Of a stretch of DNA of 64,000 bases, positions 55,706 through 64,000 are shown in pieces. Position numbers and translations under genes: made by a program. Source of the DNA: Sabethes cyaneus. Lineage: Eukaryota; Arthropoda; Insecta; Diptera; Culicidae. The notes beneath the pieces were generated by a model. The model saw only the letters and a program-made list of their open reading frames with translations. It was not told the origin of the DNA and did not search any database. The stretch spans positions 96,789,449 to 96,853,448 of the forward strand of contig NC_071355.1 in assembly GCF_943734655.1 (NCBI RefSeq), written 5' to 3'. Position 1 is the stretch's first letter. The number at the start of each line of letters is the position of its first letter.

Positions 55706-58700
55706 CATTTTCAACCATGGATCAAGTGCAAAAGTTCCAATATTTGAAGACCTCGTGACAGTAGTGGCCCCATTTCAACGAGAAATACTCAGATATAGTG
55801 GGCATCGGAGTAACCAGTGTCCAATCCTTTGCCATTCATCTAATGAGATATAAATTTGTCATAATTTGGCTTATGTTATGTTGTATGCACTGTACTTTTA
55901 GTGTAGAGGAAATAGACACCAACGTTAGACTTCCACTACAAACCGACAAACTATGGTGGTAAAATACCCCAAAAAATTGAAAATTTAATTGATTTCCACA
56001 GAATAGTACAGCAAATTATGTAGAAATTAATATATAATTTTGGCTAAAGAGAGCCTGTTTCATAATATTTTACCTATTTCGGTTTGACAACTTTTACGTT
56101 CGTTCCCAAGCCGGTCTCGGTTGTAGTGAGTTGAGCACGTACGTGACTGTCTTTCGTTTCACTTGTTATGAATTTAATTTCAGCTAATCTGAGATGAGAA
56201 ATCTCTGGATCTTACCTTATATTCTAAAAAGTGGGTGTCCCTAGGTACACATTAATATAATTCCAGAATTTCACCAACATCCATGAGAGGTCGTGGAGCT
56301 TTATGAAACCTCTGCTAAGTAAATGTTGTATTCCTCACCTTTTTTCGTCAATTTTTATCCTTTTGGAAAGGATAGATCCTAATCCATAGTTGATCCAACT
56401 TTACTATCTGTTTAGTGACGAATAGAGACTTGTTTTCCCGTAACAATAGTTCCGAACTCGTACCATCTACAACACTGTACAACTTGATCGGTGCTAATAC
56501 TAATTTTACGGTCGTAAACTATTATGACATTAGCTTCAGCCGACTGTAGGTACAAAAATAACAGTGACCCATGCATTAACGACAAGCGCCATTATGGCAC
56601 ATCGTCACATCGTAACCCAGCACGTAGCGAGATTGATTTTATTTCTTGTTTTCGTCATCAAATAAGAGCCGCCGGAAAACGTTCTCAATGGTTATGGCCT
56701 TTCCGGTGCTTGTTTCACTCTGTTTTGAATGCTGATGAATTTATTTTTGTGTTTTCAACCTTTGAGTGGAAATTATTATGCATTTATAGGATTTGTCTTT
56801 TGCTAGTAAACCAATATAGTACAGTTAATATAGCACATGAGCAATGTTCAAAACTAAAGCAAAAATTCTATGATGAACTAGCTTAGACAGCAATCTAACC
56901 TCGAGGATAGTTATTTCTACCATACAACAAATTATGGAATTTCAATACAATTAAGATAATTATAATTATTTCGTTATGCGTTGAAACATTGAGAAATTAA
57001 AGCAATATATAAATAGCGGTTCAAATACACCATCAAATACCAAAATAAAATGGACCCATCATTGACACTCACGAAATATTTTTCGAACGAGCCAAAGAGT
57101 TGAGTTTATTCAAAAGAGAATATCAACAGCTTGCATCCTTCGAAGGTTCATTTTAAGTCAAATTCCGTTGTGGAAATACCTCTTTGAAAGTTGATTTTGA
57201 TTGATGCTAACGCTTCGGAGCGACGATGGCCGCAGGTTCATGGAGACTTATCCGATTTGAATAAAATCTAAACGAGACGTATTAAATGGTGTGCTAGATT
57301 TAATGCAACCCGAATCTCTTTATCTTTTTCCAGTTCAAAAACCCTTCACAGGCGTAAAATTCCATACGTACGGCGATCATCCTTTCACTTTACCCGATGA
57401 TGGGGCACCTAGCGTCCGCAGCCGTCGTTGTTGCCCGACACCACCCGCCCGATTGAGTCTCAATTCAACTGGATAACACAAGTTACAAGTACCCGGAACA
57501 AGGGTCCAAATGAATGTGTCGGCAGAAGTGTAAGGGCCGGGCTGTCCACCGAAGCGGGTAAATACGGTCAGGCTACGATGGAAAATGGTATTGCTATGTC
57601 TTTGATGTTAAGCTCCGAAGCCAAAGCCGTTGCTTTTGTCACCAACAGAAATGATCGGTGCTTGTTCGGTGTATAGTGCGGCTGCAGCCGACGGAGACGA
57701 TAAGCGGCCACTGGACAGCTTTGACCATTCAGCCGGAAGTTCACTCATGTGTTAACTGGAAACATCCGCATCAACACAAATACTCTAGCACAAACACACA
57801 CACTTTTCAACTAGCAACAAATATGCGGCGCTAGGTGTTTTTTTTTTGTCGATTCAAATTCCTGCCACTCTGACTCTGACTAAAGGTTTAACATCCGATA
57901 TCGGACCAAAGCCTATGGCTGGGTCAATGTACATAATTTTGATCGAAAATAGATGTTTCTACATTAGAAAAAAATAGGCGCTTGCGTAGCACATTGTTAT
58001 AATGAAACATCGATAAGATAAACTGTAAACATTCACGAGAGACATACCAGGACGGTAATGGATTTCTCTATAATTTGAATATTTTAATTTGCACTTGTAT
58101 TGACTTTATGCAGCAAACATTTTCAATACTGTAGCCATTTTTTCCTGAAGTGAAATGAAACTGTGATTTTTACTCTCAACATTGTCAATTTATTCCTGGA
58201 TAAAAGATTAACGGGATTGTTTTTAACATTTAACATTTAACAACAACAACCAGAAATCGAATTCACTACTATAAAGGACTCCTGCCTATTATATTTGCAA
58301 ATGTACCAACAATTTCAAAACTACCTATGTGAGATTGACACAAGCTTTTGGCACAAAAACAAGTTTGCTCTTAATTGTTTTTATACATGGTGTTCTACAC
58401 GCAACAACCCGCGGTGATGAGATAACATTTAAACTAAATTCAAGTTACAGCTGCACACGTGCCTGACGTTACAAGTTCCATTCGCTGGGAAATGCTCGTT
58501 CAACCCATTTATTTCTAGCACATCAAATAATTTCTATTGAACTCTTAATGAGGCTTACGATAGTTTCAACAGCTCACGGTGAAAGATTTATGGCACGAAT
58601 TCTTTCACAGATAAATTATTCCCTTCGGGGCGCATTCCTTCGGGTTGTCCATTTCCAACAGCAAAAAAAATAAAACGGCTAACTCCCTTCCTTGTACTCA

Positions 58701-59792
58701 ACGCAAACGCACACACACACACTCATTTTCCTTCTTTTGTTGAAGACAAAGATAAATCTTTGTACTTTGCATCTTCACGAATGTAACAGAAAACGATTTC
58801 TGGTCGGTACGTTTTGTTCCAATTCGAGTGAAGGCGAAAATATTCTTCCGTTTTTCTTTCATCTGCCGTTTTATTTTTACGGTCGATTTTATTTTCCTTA
58901 AAGAGTGGGCATAAAAATGGTATCAGTTTATCTTCTGCTCAACCTTACCCGGGAGCCGGATAAACAGTCATCAAGTGACATGTGCATCGTCAAATCGGCT
59001 CAGCCGAGACAGAATAAATGCTAGGGTGGATAACTTTTCAACTTAACCACAGTAAATGCAGTTTGCTCTTTTGCATCCTCGGACAGTTAAGCATGACAAA
59101 AAATAATAGCGTGTAAAAATTCCAAACATTATTTTTAAACAGAACATAAACAACAATAATGTTCGTCAGTAATTGTGCGGTCTACGACCGCTAACCACCC
59201 TGATATGTCGAACTCATTATTGGTGATACGTAACTAAAATTTCGTCATAAAGACAAAACGCTGCTTCATCTTAACCCCATCGCCCAGCCGCCATCGGTCG
59301 GGACATCAGCCAACAGCAAAACGCAGTTTTTTTTATCCAACAGCCAGCTCTCCATGGCTGACGTGCGATAATCTGACATTCACCAAGGGTTAAACCGCAA
59401 AAATAGCGTTTGGTAGAAAATAAAATGGAACACGTGATAGAGCAGTTAATCGCGTGCCGGGCAAACGTGCTGCCAGAGAGCAAGGACAAATTTACGGCGT
59501 TTTCCAAGCGTAATTCGTGATAGGATTAAGATAGAGACAAAACGCGCTTTCTCATTCTCGTCGTTAACCCGTGGATGGTGAACAAGCAGCCTCTTATCGC
59601 ACCCGTCGCTGAAGATGATGTTTGATGCGATGCACTGTCGCGCATTCATCCTTGTTTGTCTTATGAATTTTCAGCTCCAGACCTGATGTAGAATCTCTTT
59701 AAGGATTCAAGTAATTTTGGCTGCGATCGATTTTTTTTCGCACCACTAACTATCGTACTATTCAATGGAATTTAGACTTCAATATACCATGG
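55706..59792. other. long unassigned stretch
   Basis: Mostly AT-rich. Frames at 56524-56886 (+, 120 codons), 57291-57676 (+), 59271-59649 (-) have no recognisable motif. 57170-57720 is GC-richer. A short CA microsatellite lies at 58709-58720. I found no RT, transposase or inverted terminal repeat. Confidence 0.45.
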
Positions 59793-59800
59793 GATAGCAG

Positions 59801-60349
59801 TAGAGAGCCTTAGAGAGTCGCCATTTGAAACAAATAATCTTGCAACAATGCAGCTGCGTATGTCAGTGTTGCCACACGCACAGATTATTCTGTGATCAAC
59901 AGACATTTGGAATAAATAACTTTTATAAAATCTGGATATGTAATTCCTTTTCATGATAATTTTACCACAGTTAATGGTCGTACCGTAAATAGTTATGCTG
60001 CTGTTGTCTGTTATTGTCAATTCTTTTGAGAACCAGCGATTTAAATTAAAGATTTAGAGTTTCTCGATGCTACATATAATAATAACATGCTCAAGGAACC
60101 TTCCTCTGAAGCTTTTATCTTTGATAATTCATAAAAAGCTGCTAAAAATTTAGAAAAATCTACTCAAAAAATGTTCTTGATTTGAGATGGCGTCTCTCTA
60201 CCTTTAACAGGCTCTCTAGTCGTTACTCTTTTTAAGGCTCTCTAATCGGTGTTTTGACAAGTCTCCTGTTCGATTGGACTTACTTTTGACAACTGATTCT
60301 GTTCGATTGGAATTTTCGGTTTAAGATGGCGACTCTCTAAGGCTCTCTA
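59801..60349. mobile_element. hAT-like MITE with perfect 8-bp TSD, 549 bp
   Basis: Terminal repeats TAGAGAGCCTTAGAGAGTCG and its inverse (CGACTCTCTAAGGCTCTCTA) bound the element, and the exact 8-mer GATAGCAG flanks both sides (59793-59800, 60350-60357). AGGCTCTCTA recurs twice internally near the right end (60208-60245). No transposase is encoded. The 8-bp duplication points to hAT. Confidence 0.9.
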
Positions 60350-60590
60350 GATAGCAGGAGTTTCCTAAAATTTTCCATTCAATAACATGGATTTTAATGA
60401 AGTATTTGATTCGATCGATATAGCAATGCTATTATGTAAAATCGAAAGAACTTGAATCCAATTCGTTAAATTTTTAGTGTCACTCAAAATTCTCATTGAA
60501 GATCTTTTCCTTTTATTTTGTACGTCAGCGACATCCCTTAATAAAGAGGAATAAAACTAGAGGCATAATAAGCAACAACTAAATTACCTA

Positions 60591-61810
60591 CAGGATGTTC
60601 AATAAGTTCAAATACAACTTTTCGTCGTTGTGTAAGTGCGCATCATGTGCATTCTGTGTATTGGTAATGGTGTCAGCTTTAGCCTTATATGTAAACTAAC
60701 TGACGCGCAATTGACACCTTGCGTCATTTGATGACATTTGTTACTTGTTTACCGCGCGCGATGAAGGAGTACCGCAACGTCGTAGTAAAGTTGTTTGTGA
60801 GAGGTGAGCGACCCACGACATATTTCGGCGGTTGGAATCCCACTGAGCGAAGCGGAATTTCATCTATAACACCATCCATCGGTACCGGGAGACGGGCTTG
60901 GCCAAGGACCGTGTGGCCGCGTTCGGCGAGGTCAAGGTGATGCGGGAGCGGGTTCGTCGATCGGGATTGCCCACACCATCATGGCGAAGGACCCGAACAA
61001 GAGATGCATGGTTCACGGGGTAACGGAGGCTACAACGAATAAGAGGCTGGACAGAGCAAAACTGATACTTTCGCGGTACGCTGGTCAGGAGTTCGTGTTT
61101 TGTGACGAGAAACGCTTCATCTTGCAACAGCCGCACAATGTCCAAAAGGATCGGCTATGGGTGCCGACGTTGGTCAGGATCGCACCGTCCCACATAAATA
61201 TCCCGCGGTTCCAGAGCGTCGCGTCGGTGATGGTTTGGGGGGCCGTATCCAAGCGTGGGAAGCTTCCACTGGTGTTTATCGAGAAAAACGTGAAGATCAA
61301 CGCGTACTATGTGACCGAGATTCTGGGGAAGGTTGCGGCCCCGGCAATTCTTGACCTATACGGAAAAGATCATTACGTGTTTCAATAGGATAGCGCACCG
61401 GCCTTCACGGCGAATATCATCCAAGCGTGGTATCGGGAGAATTTGACTGATTTTCTCGATAGAACTTTGTGGCCTCCCAGCTCCTCGCATCTTAATCCCC
61501 TGGACTTTTATGTATGGACGTACATGCTGGCCAAGCAGAGCGAACATAAAGTGAGCACTATGGACCAATTTAAGAAGCTCATTTCCAAGATCTGGGAGGG
61601 ATGCCCATGGACCAGGTGCGTGCCGCGTGTGTTCTTTCGAGAAACGTCTCAAGCTCATTATAAAGCACAAAGGGGGGTGCTTCCACCAAATATGTCGTAA
61701 AGGTTCTCAATGAACACTGCTTCAATAAAAATTGACTCAGAAAAGAATATCTTGTATTTTCATTTTTTAAACACATTATTAAAATGTACTCAAACTTATT
61801 GAACACCCTG
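60591..61810 (+). mobile_element. mariner-type element (DD37D spacing), full length
   Basis: The terminal inverted repeats CAGGATGTTCAATAAGTT and (inverted) CAGGGTGTTCAATAAGTT are flanked by TA on each side (60589-60590, 61811-61812). The total length of 1220 bp is usual for a complete mariner. It carries a single transposase gene, described separately. Its higher GC content relative to the AT-rich flanks and near-matching ends suggest a fairly recent insertion. Confidence 0.9.
60761..61700 (+). pseudogene. mariner-type transposase (DD37D), broken
   Basis: Starts MKEYRNVVVKLFVRGER at 60761. The helix-turn-helix part (NFIYNTIHRYRETGLAKDRV) is in another frame from 60853, and a second shift leads by about 60970 into the catalytic part: FVFCDEKRF (first D), VMVWGAVSKRGKLPLVFIEK, YGKDHYVFQ, then TAG where glutamine is usual, DSAPAFT (second D) and WPPSSSHLNPLDFYVW (third D). 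I count 37 residues between the second and third aspartates, hence DD37D, a group known from mosquitoes. From about 60970 to 61700 the only break is that TAG. All three catalytic aspartates remain. Two frameshifts and one stop make it inactive. Confidence 0.88.
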
Positions 61811-61812
61811 TA

Positions 61813-62149
61813 ATTCATAACACTGATAGGAAACTCTTCAGAAATAAGAAATTAATTCCAGAGTGAATTACTGCAAATGTTAATTACATTAGGAAATTAA
61901 ACTCTAGAAAAATGTGAAAGAGTTAGGGAGCTAGGAATTGTCTTCACAAAGCAAAATCAACATATTTTTTACGACATATTTTACAATAGTAAAATATAGT
62001 TGAATAGGTGGAAACACTGCTTCTAGTCTCAGGTTTTATCTTACTTCGTCGCAAAACTTCTAGTAATAGCATCGTAATCGTCTGCAAAGTCTAGGAATTA
62101 TTGATTGCCTTTATTGACCCTTGTTGGAAATTGTCGGCAAAATCACACA
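61813..62149. other. unassigned AT-rich stretch
   Basis: Nothing recognised. Confidence 0.5.
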
Positions 62150-62420
62150 CTCAATGAAAATAATAACATACAAAACAGTTCAGCCCTCGCCGCCGCCGCC
62201 AAATTTTGCGAAATTCGAAAGAACTCCAGTGTGTCCTCGAAATATGCACAAAGTACATTACTAGTACCAGATTAACTTGAATCAGCCACGTCAGTTTATC
62301 CAGAAAATCATATTCGTGCATTATTTGCCGTAGCAGTACCCGTACGACTGAATCGTACGCTGCCCTAAAATCTCCGCAAACATAAAGTGCGTGAACATTG
62401 ATACTCACAATATTTGTTGG
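62150..62420 (-). pseudogene. RTE-like RT scrap
   Basis: The minus strand reads VCGDFRAAYDSVVRVLLRQI then MHEYDFLDKLTWLIQVNL, the DF.AAYD...R..L...M.E..F..KL..LI block of RTE-type RTs. No other RT motif accompanies it. The region 62195-62215 is GC-rich (GCCGCCGCC). Confidence 0.7.
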
Positions 62421-62460
62421 AGTATCTAGAACGGGCTGTCAAAGAATAAACAGTTGCAAA

Positions 62461-63643
62461 CCCAAGTAACAATTCTAAAGCCACTTGGTTTTTACTTGAA
62501 TTTTATAAAGGTTTTATTGCGGTATTGATCATTACCTCTGGTTTTATTGTGGTATTGCGCAATACCAAGAGGATACGAGTCCAAAAACACTTATAGCTAG
62601 CTAGAAAACCATAATAAAACTATTAATAAAGCAAATGTATTGTGGTTGCTTGTATTACCACGTTAAAACTTGTTGGCTGCACCTCTTACAAACCTACCAT
62701 ACGTGTGGCGTATCAATACAAAATGGCGCACCAATCAAAATTAATCTTATCGCGGTTACTTGTCAAACCGCAATAAATCTGTTAGTTTTATAGAACTATT
62801 AAAACGGTAACACCCTGACTAAACAGTTTTTTGCTGCTATTATGAAAAATACCAAAGTTCAACACCAAAATCATTTTTTTTTATGGGAAGCCATATTACC
62901 ATATTCTAGTATTTTGTTTTAGCTCGCAAACTACAATTCATCAAAGTAAGGTGTTTTTCAGAAAAAAAGTTATTATCAATCGATTTTCCTGTCAGACGAA
63001 GCAACTAAAATGATTTTGCTAGAAATTGAGATTGACTAACTGAATAATTTCAATTTGTTAAAACAACCAGTTGTCGAAAATTGCTAAATGTCAGTGGCGC
63101 GCTCATTTTATCGACCTATCATATCAATATGCACGATGAAATTAAATGCGCACATGCTGCAAGCCAAAGAAATTGCTCAAAATTTAATAAATATTCTATG
63201 GGATCTTTTATTCGCTATAAACCAAATCGTTCAGAATAATATGTCAGTAAAACCTAAACTTTTCTTCTCACGGATATATTTTCAAGTTGACAAAGCTAGT
63301 GAACTTATTTAGCTTTTGCCAGAAAAGCGAAATGCGAAATACGAAAAGCGAAATGCGTAAAGCGAAAAGCTTTTTTAAATTATGGCGATGGCTGTCAAGC
63401 AGCGAAAGCTTAATCGGTTTTATTACTGCTTTGAGCAGAGCGTGATACGACTACTTGAGCTTATAACCTGATTCTTATAGCGGTTATGAAAACACTCTGA
63501 GGAGTGGGCCACTTGGTCAGAAAGCAGTTTTATAGCGGTCATCAGAAAGTTCTGGTGGAGCTCATAGTTTTATTAGCGGTTTTATGAAATTGGTCATGAA
63601 AACCACTATACGAACGTAATAAAACTTGGAATTGTTACTTGGG
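62461..63643. mobile_element. CCCAAGTAACAATT-ended DNA element, full copy, 1.18 kb
   Basis: Left end CCCAAGTAACAATTCTAA, right end its inverse (CCCAAGTAACAATTCCAA on the other strand). The inside is AT-rich without a recognisable transposase. A GCGAAA-containing short tandem (AAAGCGAAATGCG units) lies at 63320-63370. A truncated relative lies at 8306-9122. No clear TSD. Confidence 0.8.
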
Positions 63644-64000
63644 AATCTACCTCATCTGTCCACTAACTACTATCCCAAGTAACAATTCCAAGTTTTATTA
63701 CGTTTGTATAGTGGTTTTCATGGCCAATTTCATAAAACCGCTAATAAAACTATGAACTCCGCCAGAACTTTCTGATGACCACTATAAAACTGCTTTCTGA
63801 CTAAGTGACCCACTCTTCAGAATGTTTTCATAACCGCTATAAGAATCAGGCTATAAGCTCAAGTAATCGTATCACGCTCTGCTGAAAGCAGCAATAAAAC
63901 CGGTTAAGCTTTCGCTGTTTGACAGCCATCGCCATAATTCAAAAAAGCTTTTCGTTTTTCGCTTTTCTGGCAAAAGCGAAATAAGTTCGCTAGCTTTGTC
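63312..64000. repeat. ~330-bp-arm inverted repeat (head-to-head element copies)
   Basis: 63312-63643 and 63674-64000 are reverse complements with roughly 95 percent identity as judged by eye. The right arm is the end of a second copy of the element at 62461-63643, in the opposite orientation, cut by the window edge. The spacer is 30 bases (63644-63673). The left arm has about 20 extra bases of GCGAAA-type repeats. Confidence 0.9.

Noticed and set aside
1..64000. Endogenous viral element
   Set aside because: I looked for RdRp- or nucleocapsid-like stretches because mosquito genomes often carry them, and recognised none.

Overview
The window looks like an intergenic or heterochromatic piece of a dipteran, most likely mosquito (culicid), nuclear genome. 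It is AT-rich, has no operons or bacterial-type genes, and its recognisable content is almost entirely repeats: non-LTR retrotransposon fragments of RTE-like, Jockey-like and R1-like types, Tc1/mariner relatives (one with DD37D spacing), hAT-like and TA-flanked non-autonomous DNA elements, tRNA-like SINE pieces and two large simple arrays. The species cannot be told from sequence alone. No intact protein-coding gene was recognised. Most open frames are shadows of transposon pieces or of tandem repeats.

Layout. 0-5 kb: a possible signal-peptide first exon (1172-1304), then a Jockey RT piece split by a MITE, then RTE 3' pieces. 5.8-10.4 kb: a 2.3-kb TA-flanked DNA element, an RTE scrap, a truncated DNA element, a DD41D-type Tc1 relic and a Jockey scrap. 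11.4-11.9 kb: a possible small exon pair. 12.9-16.8 kb: a fold-back MITE and two long Jockey RT relics in opposite orientations, with RTE scraps between. 17.2-20.2 kb: a GC-rich block of unknown origin, a hAT MITE and a ~1-kb 13-bp minisatellite. 20.2-25.7 kb: mostly featureless. 25.7-30.4 kb: repeat family A, RTE, SINE and R1 pieces, and a repeat bounded by GACGTAGGACTACGTC. 30.4-33.4 kb: three DNA elements nested in one another. 33.5-43.7 kb: MITEs, RTE pieces, a transposase scrap, a fold-back element and a second copy of the 9-bp-TSD MITE. 45.7-48.9 kb: a CCAAGT hexamer array bisected by a Jockey RT. 50.9-55.7 kb: the 5' half of an RTE element, an inverted copy of repeat A, and a second GACGTAGGACTACGTC-bounded repeat that contains histone H1 and H2A relics. 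59.8-64 kb: a hAT MITE with perfect TSD, a mariner with DD37D spacing and one nonsense codon in its catalytic half, an RTE scrap, and two head-to-head copies of one DNA element forming a ~330-bp-arm palindrome.

The parts do not form a pathway. The window reads as a transposon graveyard. The observations I would follow first are: the histone relics carried between the termini of a repeat family; the strong strand bias of the RTE fragments (11 of 12 on minus), which is what a uni-strand piRNA cluster would look like but is not proof of one; and the hexamer array split by a retrotransposon. Calls rest on reading translations and repeat ends by eye, so boundaries of degraded elements are approximate.
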